A stretch of 64,000 nt of DNA, from assembly GCF_022919715.1 (NCBI RefSeq), contig NZ_CP095042.1:1-64000 (forward strand). Reading direction: 5' to 3'. The notes beneath the pieces were generated by a model. It did no database searches. It was not told the origin of the DNA and worked only from the letters and a program-made list of their open reading frames with translations. Position numbers and translations under genes: made by a program. The stretch is from Agromyces sp. H17E-10. Its GTDB lineage: Bacteria > Actinomycetota > Actinomycetes > Actinomycetales > Microbacteriaceae. Below, piece by piece: positions 1 through 7,628 of this stretch. The stretch's first letter is position 1. Every line of letters begins with the position of its first letter.

Positions 1-237
1 GATCGACCGGGGCGTCTCGGACTCGTGATGCGTGATCAGACGCATCGACTCAGGGGTGCGTTCGACGAGCGCGCGCGACGTGATCATCTCGGAGACGTAG
101 AGGCCGGCGCCGAATTCGCGGCAGAGCCTGCGGAACGCGGTGTTCGTGATGCCCGCCATCGGCGCGAGCACGACGGGAACATCGAGTTCGAGGTCGCCGA
201 TCGCGAGCGGACCGCGAGAGAGGGTTGTGGAAGACAT
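1..237 (-). CDS. dusB: tRNA-dihydrouridine synthase, N-terminal part (cut by window edge)
   Basis: Flavoenzyme that reduces uridine to dihydrouridine in the D-loop of tRNAs. Only the first 79 codons are in the window. The start ATG at 237 is followed by an N-terminus containing VVLAPMAGITNTAFRRLC (about residues 22-39), the FMN-binding APMAGITN signature of the Dus family, then GLYVSEMITSRAL, also typical. The assignment to the DusB subgroup is by resemblance of this stretch and is not proven from 79 residues. A 12-base element shared with recO and lepA lies just upstream (242-253). The gene is divergent from the YbaK-type gene. Confidence 0.85.
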   Translation of the reverse strand, partial: MSSTTLSRGPLAIGDLELDVPVVLAPMAGITNTAFRRLCREFGAGLYVSEMITSRALVERTPESMRLITHHESETPRSI

Positions 238-241
238 CACC

Positions 242-253
242 GTCGATTCTCCC
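242..253 (-). promoter_or_regulatory. shared 12-base start-proximal element of dusB
   Basis: Read on the minus strand it is GGGAGAATCGAC, ending 4 nt before the dusB ATG. The identical 12-mer stands 3 nt before the starts of recO and lepA. It could be a ribosome binding site (GGGAG) or a -10 box (GAGAAT) of a near-leaderless promoter; the sequence alone does not decide. Confidence 0.5.
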
Positions 254-329
254 AGAGTTCTGGGCCCCATCGCCCGCCGTGGTGTGCGAGCCTAGGATTT
301 CGTTGACGCGAGCCACTGGGGAGGACGAG

Positions 330-806
330 ATGACGGAACTCACGGGTGCGGATCGGGTGCGGGCCGACGCCGAGGCGCGCGGCCTCGAGGTCGAGATCAT
401 CGAGCGGCCGGCCGCCCGCAGCCTCGAGGAGGCCGCCGAGCTCATGGGCATCTCCCCCGGCGACATCGTGAAGTCCCTCGTCGTCAAGCGCAGCGACGAC
501 ACCTACCTCTTCGCGCTCGTGCCCGGCGGGCGCAAGATCAGCTGGCCGAAGCTGCGCGCACTCGTCGGGGTCAACAAGCTGCAGCTGCCCGACGCCTCGC
601 TCGCGCTCGCCGCGACCGGCTACGAGCGCGGCACGATCACGCCCCTCGGCTCGACGACGCCGTGGCCCGTCTACGTCGACGAGTCGGTCGCCGGCCGCCG
701 GGTCTCGATGGGTGCGGGCGAGCACGGCCGCAGCCTCTTCGTCGACGCCGACGCGCTCATCGCCGCGTTCGACGCGACGGTCGCGGACCTCAGCGACCCC
801 GAGTAG
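330..806 (+). CDS. YbaK/EbsC-type aminoacyl-tRNA editing domain protein
   Basis: Predicted 158-residue free-standing editing domain that would hydrolyse mischarged aminoacyl-tRNA (Cys-tRNAPro or similar in the YbaK/ProX superfamily), acting in the cytoplasm. Recognised from the overall pattern: SLEEAAELMGISPGDIVKSLV followed by a strand with LFALVPGGRKISWPKLRALV, a glycine-rich middle (RGTITPLGS) and the late SMGAGEHGRSLFVDADAL. The ATG at 330 is chosen because a GGGGAGG ribosome binding site precedes it; the frame is open further upstream but runs into the dusB promoter region. It transcribes alone, ending at a strong hairpin at 823-856. The exact tRNA substrate cannot be told from sequence. 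Confidence 0.85.
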   Translation: MTELTGADRVRADAEARGLEVEIIERPAARSLEEAAELMGISPGDIVKSLVVKRSDDTYLFALVPGGRKISWPKLRALVGVNKLQLPDASLALAATGYERGTITPLGSTTPWPVYVDESVAGRRVSMGAGEHGRSLFVDADALIAAFDATVADLSDPE

Positions 807-822
807 CGGACGCACGACATTC

Positions 823-856
823 CGGCGTGGAGCGGCCGACCGGCCGCTCCACGCCG
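823..856. terminator. bidirectional hairpin between convergent genes
   Basis: Perfect 15-bp stem (CGGCGTGGAGCGGCC and its complement) with loop GACC, 17 bp after the YbaK-type stop and 5 bp after the small ORF stop on the other strand. No T tract follows, as is usual for actinobacterial terminators. Confidence 0.75.
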
Positions 857-860
857 ACGC

Positions 861-989
861 TCACTCGGCGATCGCGCCGGGGACGAAGCAGACGTCGCCC
901 TCGCACACCATCGCCTGCGGGTCGCCGGCGATCATCGCGAACGGCGCGGCCGCCGGGGCATCCGGTTCACGTTCGACCGTGTCGCTCAC
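861..989 (-). CDS. 42-residue acidic protein translationally coupled to DsbA-like gene
   Basis: A short frame that starts GTG at 989 inside the stop of the DsbA-like gene (GTGA overlap, 4 nt) and ends just before the terminator at 823-856. It encodes 42 residues with a Pro/Ala-rich first half and a C-terminal AMVCEGDVCFVPG segment carrying a CX4C pair (Cys29, Cys34). There is no signal peptide or membrane segment. I do not recognise a named family. The coupling to a thiol oxidoreductase and the cysteine pair suggest a redox partner or metal site, but this is inference. The exact overlap and the terminator placement are the main reasons to believe it is a real gene. Confidence 0.6.
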   Translation of the reverse strand: MSDTVEREPDAPAAAPFAMIAGDPQAMVCEGDVCFVPGAIAE

Positions 990-1663
990 GCCGCGTTCTC
1001 CCCCGCCACCTGCGTGATCGCCTGGGCGAACACCTCGGCCGGCTGCGCCCCCGAGATGCCGTACTTGCCGTCGATGACGAAGAAGGGCACCCCGTTGATG
1101 CCGTAGGCCTGCGCCTGGGCGATGTCCGCCTGGACCGCCGCGGCGAAGCGACCGGAGTCGAGCGCCTCGCGCGCGGCCTGCGCGTCGAGCCCGACCTCGG
1201 CGCCGAGCTCGACGAGCTCGTCCACCCGGCCGACGTGGCGGCCCTCGGTGAAGTAGGCGCGCAGCAGACGCTCGGTGAGCTCCAGCTGCAAGCCCTGCTC
1301 CTTCGCGAAGTGCAGCAGCTCGTGCGCCTTCAGCGTCTTGGTGTGCTGCAGGGCTTCGAAGTCGTAATCGAGTCCGGCCGTCGCCGCGACCCCCGTGACG
1401 TGGTCGAGCATCTGACGCACCCGTTCCTCGGGCAGGCCCTTGTGCCTGGCGAGGAAGTCGACCTCACTGCCCTCGAAGTCGACCGGGGTGTCGGGGGCGA
1501 GTTCGAACGAGTGGTAGGTGATCTCGACCTCGGGTGCCTGCTCGCCGAGCGAGGCGAGCCCCGATTCGAGGTGGCGCTTGCCGATGTAGCACCACGGGCA
1601 CGCGATGTCGGACCAGATGTCGATCTTGATGGGTTCGCTCACGGTGTATGCGAACGGATGCAT
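986..1663 (-). CDS. DsbA family (FrnE-like) oxidoreductase
   Basis: Cytoplasmic thioredoxin-fold oxidoreductase of the DsbA/FrnE group, 225 residues from the ATG at 1663 (a GTG at 1642 would give 218 and begins right at the conserved SEPIKIDIW). The active site is CPWC at residues 22-25 in DIACPWCYIGKRHLESG, and the cis-proline loop is GINGVPFFVIDGKYGISG near residues 183-200. There is no signal peptide, so disulfide handling or stress-related reduction in the cytoplasm is likely. It overlaps the downstream 42-residue ORF by 4 nt. No strong ribosome binding site distinguishes the two possible starts. Confidence 0.88.
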   Translation of the reverse strand: MHPFAYTVSEPIKIDIWSDIACPWCYIGKRHLESGLASLGEQAPEVEITYHSFELAPDTPVDFEGSEVDFLARHKGLPEERVRQMLDHVTGVAATAGLDYDFEALQHTKTLKAHELLHFAKEQGLQLELTERLLRAYFTEGRHVGRVDELVELGAEVGLDAQAAREALDSGRFAAAVQADIAQAQAYGINGVPFFVIDGKYGISGAQPAEVFAQAITQVAGENAA

Positions 1664-1693
1664 CTTCCGTTGTATTCCCGACGCCCACGCCGC

Positions 1694-2629
1694 TCACCCG
1701 ACCACGATCCGCGTGGCCTCCGCCACGACCTCGTTGTTGCGCACGGCATCGGGGCGGTCGGTCCGCGTGAGGATCGCGAGCGTCATCGGCGGGCGCCCCG
1801 GGCGCCAGAGCACCCCGGCGTCGTTCACGACGCCGAATTCGCCGCCGCCCGTCTTGTCCGCGAGTTCGTACGGCGGGGTGAGCCCCGCCCGCATGCGCGC
1901 GCCGGAGGTGGTGTTGCGGAGCATCCACTCGCGCAGTCGTGCCGAGGTCAGCACGCCCGCGGCGTCGTCGAGGAGGAGCGCGGAGTACATCGTCGCGATG
2001 TCGTCAGGGGTGGTCGTGTCGCGCTCGTCGCCCGGCACCGCAGCGTTCAGGTCGGGCTCCCATCGGTCGAGACGGGTACGGGTGGCGCCGAGCGACGTCG
2101 CGAACGCCGTGATCGCCGCGGGGCCGCCGAGCTCGCGGAGCATCAGGTTGCCGGCCGTGTTGTCGCTGTACCTCAGCGCGGCATCAGCCAGCAGTCCCGG
2201 CGTCGCCTGTTGCGGGTCGAGCTTGTCGAGGACGTTCGAGTCCACCACGAGGTCGGCGTCGGTGAACGGGATCGGCGTCGACCAGTAGGCCTCGTCGTAG
2301 CCGCGCGACTGCACGAGCGCCGCGGCGGCGAGGACCTTGAAGAGCGAGCACATGGGGAAGCGCGTGTCGCCGCGGTACCGGAACGCGCGCCGGTCGCCGT
2401 GCGTCACGGCCGTGACGCCGATCGTGACGGAGGCATCGCGCTCGAGCTCGCCGAGCCGCCGCGCCATCCGCTCGCTCGACCGGCCCGAGCGCGTGCCGAG
2501 CGGCCCCGCCGCGCTCGCCCACGCCGGGGCCGCGGAGAGTGCCGTCGTCGCGAGGCCCACCGTCGCGATGCCCCCGACCGCGAGGAGGGAACGACGTGAG
2601 AGGGCTGCAGAGCTGTCGTGAGAAGTCAT
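1694..2629 (-). CDS. bla: class A beta-lactamase, Tat-exported
   Basis: Secreted serine beta-lactamase of 311 residues that would hydrolyse beta-lactams outside the membrane. The N-terminus has a twin-arginine motif SRRSLL (11-16), a hydrophobic stretch and an Ala-X-Ala-like end near 38-40. All class A motifs are present: SLFK (Ser95, Lys98), SDN (155-157), EPDLN (Glu191, Asn195; the Glu166 element) and KTG (259-261). I chose the ATG at 2629; an in-frame GTG at 2638 adds three residues. It is divergent from a LysR-type regulator, the arrangement known for bla-ampR pairs, so induction by that regulator is plausible. Confidence 0.93.
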   Translation of the reverse strand: MTSHDSSAALSRRSLLAVGGIATVGLATTALSAAPAWASAAGPLGTRSGRSSERMARRLGELERDASVTIGVTAVTHGDRRAFRYRGDTRFPMCSLFKVLAAAALVQSRGYDEAYWSTPIPFTDADLVVDSNVLDKLDPQQATPGLLADAALRYSDNTAGNLMLRELGGPAAITAFATSLGATRTRLDRWEPDLNAAVPGDERDTTTPDDIATMYSALLLDDAAGVLTSARLREWMLRNTTSGARMRAGLTPPYELADKTGGGEFGVVNDAGVLWRPGRPPMTLAILTRTDRPDAVRNNEVVAEATRIVVG

Positions 2630-2685
2630 GGATGGCACTCAACCGGCGACATGGCCATTCAGGCAAAGCCGGAAACCGCGCTATT

Positions 2686-2706
2686 CATGCAACCATGGAA
2701 TGCATG
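2686..2706. promoter_or_regulatory. candidate LysR operator in bla-lysR interval
   Basis: Inverted repeat CATGCA-N9-TGCATG lying over the first codons of the LysR gene in the short divergent interval. LysR regulators bind dyads near their own promoter; the match to the T-N11-A rule is loose, so this is a weak candidate. Confidence 0.3.
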
Positions 2707-3636
2707 GCTCGTGCTCTCGACCTCCTCGCGGCGTGCGAGGCCTTCGTCGCCGTCGCGGATCGCGAGAGTTTCACTACGGGCGCGCAGGGCGCCGATATCA
2801 CCCAATCCGTGGCGAGCCGGCGCATCGCCGCCCTCGAGGCCCACCTCGGCGGACGCCTGTTCGAGCGCTCGTCGCGCCGTGTCGCCCTCACGGCCTTCGG
2901 TCGCGCGGTGCTGCCGGGCGCGATCCGACTCGTCGTCGCGGCGCAGGAGTTCGCCGACGACGCCGACCACGCGGCCGCCCTTCCCGTGACCCTCGCCGTG
3001 CCGAGACACGTCTCCCCCTCTGCCGCCGCACGGGTGTGCGCCGCCGCGGCCGACCATGCCCTCACGGTCGAACTGCTCGAGGGTGCCCCCCGCGAGCGCG
3101 CCGAGTGGCTCGCCGTCGGCCGCGCCGAGCTCGTCCTGCAGCACGTCGAGCCCGATCGCGCCGAGTGGACCACGCCGCTCGGAGTCGGATTCGCCGGCGG
3201 CTCCGCGTCCGACGAGGCGCCCTTCTTCCTCGCAGAACTCCGGCCGCGGCGCGGCACCCCGGAGCGCCGAAGACTCTGGCTCCAGCCCGAGGACGACGTC
3301 CCCAGCGTGCGGGACCGCCTCGAACACGTGCGCAACGGCGCGGGCCTCGTCGCCGGGCACCTGCGATTCGCCACATCGCTCGTCACGGCGATCGCCAGGG
3401 CGATCTCCGACGGCGACCTGGTGCTCTGCACCCGTGCGGAGGCGCAGGAGGCCGAGCTGGCGTGGCATCCGCTCGGCGACCTGCACCTCGTGCGCGGGTA
3501 CGCCCTGCTGCACCGAGACTCCGAACTCGCCGATCGCCTCCGCGACGCGAGCGGCGAACTGCTGGCCGAACTCGTCGGCACGACCCGCACCGGCGTCTCG
3601 GCGCCACGCTCCGCCCCGGAACACGATGCGCGCTGA
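2695..3636 (+). CDS. LysR-type transcriptional regulator (AmpR-like position)
   Basis: Predicted 313-residue DNA-binding regulator. The N-terminal 60 residues form the LysR winged helix: ACEAFVAVADRESFTTGAQ, then SVASRRIAALEAHLGGRLFER. The rest is a divergent effector domain with no obvious transmembrane segment. The ATG at 2695 gives the usual LysR beginning; a second ATG at 2704 is possible. It is divergent from the class A beta-lactamase and overlaps the following beta-lactamase-like pseudogene by 11 nt, so it probably controls both. Control of bla is inferred from position only. Confidence 0.85.
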   Translation: MECMARALDLLAACEAFVAVADRESFTTGAQGADITQSVASRRIAALEAHLGGRLFERSSRRVALTAFGRAVLPGAIRLVVAAQEFADDADHAAALPVTLAVPRHVSPSAAARVCAAAADHALTVELLEGAPRERAEWLAVGRAELVLQHVEPDRAEWTTPLGVGFAGGSASDEAPFFLAELRPRRGTPERRRLWLQPEDDVPSVRDRLEHVRNGAGLVAGHLRFATSLVTAIARAISDGDLVLCTRAEAQEAELAWHPLGDLHLVRGYALLHRDSELADRLRDASGELLAELVGTTRTGVSAPRSAPEHDAR

Positions 3637-4584
3637 CCGCACGGCACTGCGAGCGGCGTCGGAGGCCCTGTCCGACGCCGGTCTCTCGGCGTCGATCACG
3701 GTACGCGAGCTCGGGAGCGGACGCGAGCTCTCGATCGCCCCGACGCTGCGTACCCGCTCGCCTCGGTCGTGAAGCTCCCGTTGGCGCTCGCCGTGCTGCG
3801 CGACGCAGAGGCCGGTCGCATCGACCTCGGCGAGGCGATCGACTTCGACCCGACCGCGCGGACGCCGGGGCTCACCGGTCTCTGCCGATTCGAACACCGC
3901 AGCAGGGTGGCGATCGGCGACCTGCTCGCCCTCGCGATGAGCGTGAGCGACGACACCGCCGCCGACGCGCTGTTCGCACACTGTCCGCCGGATCGCGTGA
4001 CCGGCTTGCTGCGGGAGCTCGGCCTCACCGCGATCACGGTGCGACATCCCATCCGCGAGCTGCACGAGACGCTCGCCGCGCGCCTTGCGCCCGACGAGAT
4101 GCCCCAGGCGCTCGCCCTTGCGATCCAGGCCTCCACGCGGGGCGGCGGCCACCTGGTGCCGCAGCTCGACGTCACGCACGCGAACGCCGGCACCGCTCGT
4201 GCGCTCGTCGACCTGCTGGACCGGATCTGGACCGACCCGGCGTTGGACCGCGAGCGCGCGCCCCTGCGGCGGCTGCTGGGCATGAACCTCATGCGTCATC
4301 GACTCGCCCCCGACCTCGAATCGGACGACGCCGAGTGGTTCTCGAAGACCGGGACCTTCCTGCATCTGCGACACGAGGCCGGCGTGCTCGAGCACGCCGA
4401 CGGCAGCGCGTTCGCGATCGCCGTCCTGAGCGAGTCGTCGGTGCCCGCACGCCGGCAGCCCGGTGCCGAGCAGGCTCTCGGCTACGCGACCCGACTCCTG
4501 CATGATCGGGTGCGCGCATCCCGCACCGTGCATTACCGCGATGCATCCGCCCATCACGAATCGCCGGTGCGTCCGTTTCGCTAG
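3626..4584 (+). pseudogene. frameshifted serine beta-lactamase-like hydrolase
   Basis: Two frames together make one class A beta-lactamase-like protein. The first (from ATG 3626) reads through ITVRELGSGRELSIAP and then leaves frame; the second frame, shifted by one base, reads DAAYPLASVVKLPLALAVL. The join falls at the CCCC run at 3738-3741, where five Cs would restore a 319-residue protein. Motifs after restoration: SVVK (SxxK), SDD in place of SDN (in SVSDDTAADALF) and KTG in WFSKTGTFLHL. It has no signal peptide, unlike the neighbouring bla. The downstream half could start at GTG 3769, but that start is inside the SxxK motif and would lose the catalytic serine. A sequencing error, a true disruption and a phase-variable tract are all possible. 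Confidence 0.75.
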
Positions 4585-4587
4585 GCT
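4582..4587 (+). promoter_or_regulatory. -10 box for leaderless start of P-loop gene
   Basis: TAGGCT, 6 nt before the ATG at 4594; its first three bases are the TAG stop of the upstream pseudogene. No clear -35. Confidence 0.45.
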
Positions 4588-4593
4588 CGGACG

Positions 4594-5145
4594 ATGCCGT
4601 CCATCGAGCCGCAGCGACCGCGACGCATCCTGGTGGCGGGCGCGAGCGGTGCAGGCAAGTCGACCCTCGCCAGACGCATCGCCGCGGCGTGCGGCCTGCC
4701 GTACCAGGAGATCGACGCGCTCTTCCACGGACCCGACTGGACGCCGAGGCCGAGCTTCGTCGACGACGTCACCGCGTTCACCGACCAGCCCGGCTGGGTG
4801 ACCGAGTGGCAGTACGGCGAGGTGCAGCCGATGCTCGCCGAGCGCGCGCAGCTGCTCGTGTTCCTCGACTACTCGCGGCCGCGCGTGATGCGACAGGTGA
4901 TCTCGCGAACGGTGCGTCGCCGCCTGAGTCGTGAGGAACTGTGGAACGGCAACATCGGGGGCCCGTTCCACACCTTCTTCACCGACCCCGAGCACATCGT
5001 CCGATGGGCGTGGAACACGCATGGCACGCGTGCCGCGCTCGTCGACGATGCGGCCGCGCGGAATCCCCACCTCGAGGTCGTCCGTCTCAGGCACCCCCGA
5101 GAAGCCGAGGCCTGGTTCGCGCGAGTCTTCCGTTCCTCACGTTAG
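4594..5145 (+). CDS. adenylate kinase-like P-loop NTPase
   Basis: Small cytoplasmic P-loop protein of 183 residues. The Walker A motif is GASGAGKST (about residues 15-23); a DALFHGPDW segment and a VFLDYSRP strand follow, as in the adenylate kinase-like proteins often labelled topology modulation or FlaR-like. The arginine-rich RVMRQVISRTVRRRL helix resembles the mobile lid region. Substrate unknown. Its start has no ribosome binding site but has TAGGCT 6 nt upstream, suggesting a leaderless transcript. It ends immediately before the PadR operator. Confidence 0.8.
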   Translation: MPSIEPQRPRRILVAGASGAGKSTLARRIAAACGLPYQEIDALFHGPDWTPRPSFVDDVTAFTDQPGWVTEWQYGEVQPMLAERAQLLVFLDYSRPRVMRQVISRTVRRRLSREELWNGNIGGPFHTFFTDPEHIVRWAWNTHGTRAALVDDAAARNPHLEVVRLRHPREAEAWFARVFRSSR

Positions 5146-5167
5146 CGATATATCGTTGAGTATCGTT
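5142..5167. promoter_or_regulatory. PadR-type operator/promoter
   Basis: Contains the 10-bp palindrome CGATATATCG (5146-5155) followed by a second TATCGTT at 5161-5167. AT-rich dyads of this kind are typical autoregulatory sites in front of padR genes. It begins at the stop codon of the preceding gene and ends 21 bp before the PadR start. Confidence 0.65.
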
Positions 5168-5188
5168 CGCGAATCGCGGGAGGTCATC

Positions 5189-5770
5189 ATGAACGGCAAT
5201 CGCTCGACCGGAGGTTTCGGTGCAGGCGGCTTCGGCGGCCAGGGCTTCGGCGGACCGGGCAACCCCGGCGCCGCGCTGTGGGAGGCGATGGAGCAGTTCC
5301 GCTCGTCGTTCGACCAGCGGCCCGGCATGAAGCGGATGGCGCGCGGCGACGTGCGCGCGGCCGTCATCGCCCTGCTCGCCGAGCAGCCGATGCACGGCTA
5401 CCAGATCATCCAGGAGATCGAGTCGCGCAGCGGCGGCTCGTGGAAGCCGAGCGCCGGCTCCGTCTACCCCACGCTGCAGCTGCTCGCCGACGAAGGGCTC
5501 ATCGAAGCCTCCGAGCTGCAGGGCCGCAAGACGTACTCCCTCACCGACGCCGGTCGCGACGAAGCCGCGGCCTCCGCCGACAAGCCGGCCCCGTGGGAGT
5601 CGCCCACGGTGGGCGGCGGCGCGCACCGCGCCCTCTCGAAGGCCGGAGTCGAACTCGCCGCGGCCGCGGCGCAGGTCGGGCGAACCGGCTCGCCCGAGCA
5701 GCTGCAGGAGGCCGTGACCGTGCTCGAGGAGGCGCGACGCCGGCTCTACTCGATCCTGGCCGAAGGCTGA
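5189..5770 (+). CDS. PadR family transcriptional regulator
   Basis: Predicted 193-residue repressor. The first 30 residues are a Gly/Phe-rich tail (FGAGGFGGQGFGGPG), then the PadR winged helix: RGDVRAAVIALLAEQPMHGY, QIIQEIE, and PSAGSVYPTLQLLADEGLI. The C-terminal half (about 125-193) is helical and should form the dimer. The ATG at 5189 follows GGGAGG. Its own operator is at 5142-5167. PadR proteins often control an adjacent exporter; here the neighbour downstream is a UbiB-type kinase on the same strand 73 bp away, so the target is unclear. Confidence 0.9.
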   Translation: MNGNRSTGGFGAGGFGGQGFGGPGNPGAALWEAMEQFRSSFDQRPGMKRMARGDVRAAVIALLAEQPMHGYQIIQEIESRSGGSWKPSAGSVYPTLQLLADEGLIEASELQGRKTYSLTDAGRDEAAASADKPAPWESPTVGGGAHRALSKAGVELAAAAAQVGRTGSPEQLQEAVTVLEEARRRLYSILAEG

Positions 5771-5843
5771 CCCGGGTGCCGGCGCGGATGCCGCGTCCGA
5801 TCCAGCGCGTGCCGCATCGGTCGCGCTGCGAGAGGATGACGGC

Positions 5844-7556
5844 ATGACCGACGGTGCCCACCGCGCGCGCTCCCGCCGCATCCTCGGGTTCGCGGCGCGT
5901 CAGCTCGTGCAGCTCTGGTGGTACGAGCTCGTACTGCCGAAGATCGGGTTCGCAGCGGTCGCCGACCGCACGCGCGAGCGCCGCATGCGTCGGCTCGCGT
6001 CACGGTTCCGCGACCTCGCCGTCGAGCTCGGCGGCCTCATGATCAAGGTCGGCCAGTTCATGTCGTCGCGCCTCGACGTGCTGCCGCCCGAGATCACCTC
6101 CGAGCTCGAGGGCCTGCAGGACGAGGTGCCGCCCGTGCCGTTCCCGGCGATCCGCACGCTCGCCGAGACCGAGCTCGGCGCACCGCTCGAACGGGTGTAT
6201 GCGAACTTCGACCCGACCCCGGTCGCAGCCGCCTCGCTCGGCCAGGCCCATCGGGCGCGACTGTCGGACTCCGACGCGGCCGACACGGGCTTCACCGAGG
6301 TCGTCGTCAAGGTGCAACGGCCCGGCATCGACGAGATCGTCGCCGTCGACCTCGCCGCGCTGCGCCGCGTCGCCGGCTGGCTGCGCCGTGTGCGGGTCGT
6401 GGCCGACCACGTCGACGCGCCGGCGCTCGTCGAGGAGTTCGCCCAGACGAGCCACGAGGAGATCGACTACCTGCACGAGGCGCAGAACGCCGAGCGCTTC
6501 GCTGAGGCGTTCGCCGACGAGCCCCGTGTGTACGCCCCCGCGGTCGCGTGGGAGCGGACGACCCGCCGCGTACTCACGCTCGAAGACGTCACGGCGATCA
6601 AGATCAACGACACGGGGGCGCTGCGTGCCGCGGGCATCGCACCGTCCGAGGTCGCGAGCGTCTTCGCCGAGGTCATGTTCGACCAGGTCTTCACGCACGG
6701 CTTCGTGCATGCCGACCCGCACCCCGGCAACATCTTCGTGACGCCGCTGGCGACGGGCGACGCCGAAGGGCGGGATGCCTCGGCTCGGGGCATCCCGTGG
6801 CGCCTGACGTTCGTCGACTTCGGCATGATGGCCGAGGTGCCCACCGAGTTGCGCGCGGGCCTGCGCGCCCTCGTGATCGCGGTCGCCGGCCGTGATGGAC
6901 ACGGCATGATCGAGGCGGCGCACGAGATCGGCGTGCTCATGCCCTCGGCCGACACGGGCGAGCTCGAGCGGGCCCTCACCCAGCTGTTCGAACGCTTCGG
7001 CGGCATGGGATTCGCGCAGCTCAAGAACGTCGACCCGCGCGAGTTCCGCGACTTCGGCGTCGAGTTCGGCGACGTCATGCGCTCGCTGCCGTTCCAGCTG
7101 CCCGAGCACCTGCTGCTGCTCATCCGCGCGGTCGCCCTCACCTCCGGCATGTGCAGCGCGCTCGACCCCGAGTTCAATGTGTGGGACGCCGTCGAACCGT
7201 ACGCGACGCAGCTCCTGAACGAGGAGCGCGGCGACCTCGCCCAGGACCTCCTCGGTCAGGCCCTGACGAGCGCCCGCGCCCTCTGGGGCATGCCGCAACG
7301 CGTCGACGCGCTCATCACCAAGGCCGACCAGGGGCGGATGTCGTTCGACACGTCACGCCTCGAGCGCCGCCTCGACCGACTCGAGGGCGTCGCCCGCAGG
7401 GTCGTGTCGGCCGTGCTGTTCGCGGCGCTCGTCATCGGCGGCGCGCTGCTCGTCGACCCGAACCCGGCGCTCGGCTGGACGCTCATGGGGCTGTCCGTGC
7501 TGCCGCTGCTGCACGCCCTGTTCGCCGGGCTGGTCGGCCGCCGCGGGCGACGCTGA
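5844..7556 (+). CDS. ABC1/UbiB/AarF family atypical kinase, membrane-anchored
   Basis: 570-residue UbiB-type protein-kinase-like protein linked in other organisms to isoprenoid quinone synthesis and lipid handling. Visible motifs: the family-specific KxGQ as MIKVGQFMSSRLDVLP (about 66-81), the Ala-rich loop AAASLGQAHRA near 129, the VVVKVQRPG lysine strand, HADPHPGN near 289-296 (catalytic loop) and DFGMMAEV near 325 (metal binding). Two C-terminal hydrophobic segments (about 520-540 and 545-565) anchor it, as is usual in the family. This actinobacterium should use menaquinone, so a direct ubiquinone role is unlikely. Likely ATPase or lipid-related function. Confidence 0.9.
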   Translation: MTDGAHRARSRRILGFAARQLVQLWWYELVLPKIGFAAVADRTRERRMRRLASRFRDLAVELGGLMIKVGQFMSSRLDVLPPEITSELEGLQDEVPPVPFPAIRTLAETELGAPLERVYANFDPTPVAAASLGQAHRARLSDSDAADTGFTEVVVKVQRPGIDEIVAVDLAALRRVAGWLRRVRVVADHVDAPALVEEFAQTSHEEIDYLHEAQNAERFAEAFADEPRVYAPAVAWERTTRRVLTLEDVTAIKINDTGALRAAGIAPSEVASVFAEVMFDQVFTHGFVHADPHPGNIFVTPLATGDAEGRDASARGIPWRLTFVDFGMMAEVPTELRAGLRALVIAVAGRDGHGMIEAAHEIGVLMPSADTGELERALTQLFERFGGMGFAQLKNVDPREFRDFGVEFGDVMRSLPFQLPEHLLLLIRAVALTSGMCSALDPEFNVWDAVEPYATQLLNEERGDLAQDLLGQALTSARALWGMPQRVDALITKADQGRMSFDTSRLERRLDRLEGVARRVVSAVLFAALVIGGALLVDPNPALGWTLMGLSVLPLLHALFAGLVGRRGRR

Positions 7557-7615
7557 CACGCGGGACCCGGATGCGCTCGGGCGGCTGCGCCCGTCGCCGT
7601 GTCGTCCGCCTCGGC

Positions 7616-7621
7616 TAGCCT
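7616..7621 (+). promoter_or_regulatory. -10 box for leaderless start of SWIM gene
   Basis: TAGCCT, 7 nt before the ATG at 7629; no Shine-Dalgarno sequence is present. Confidence 0.45.
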
Positions 7622-7628
7622 GAGCAGC

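Noticed and set aside
662..2599. Long open frame of about 645 codons on the plus strand
   Set aside because: Arg/Pro/Gly-rich shadow antisense to the DsbA-like and beta-lactamase genes; high-GC sequence opens such frames, and both genes carry intact catalytic motifs.
3769..4584. Treating the second half of the beta-lactamase-like gene as a separate gene starting at GTG 3769
   Set aside because: The GTG is inside the SxxK motif and would remove the catalytic serine, while the upstream frame supplies the natural N-terminus.
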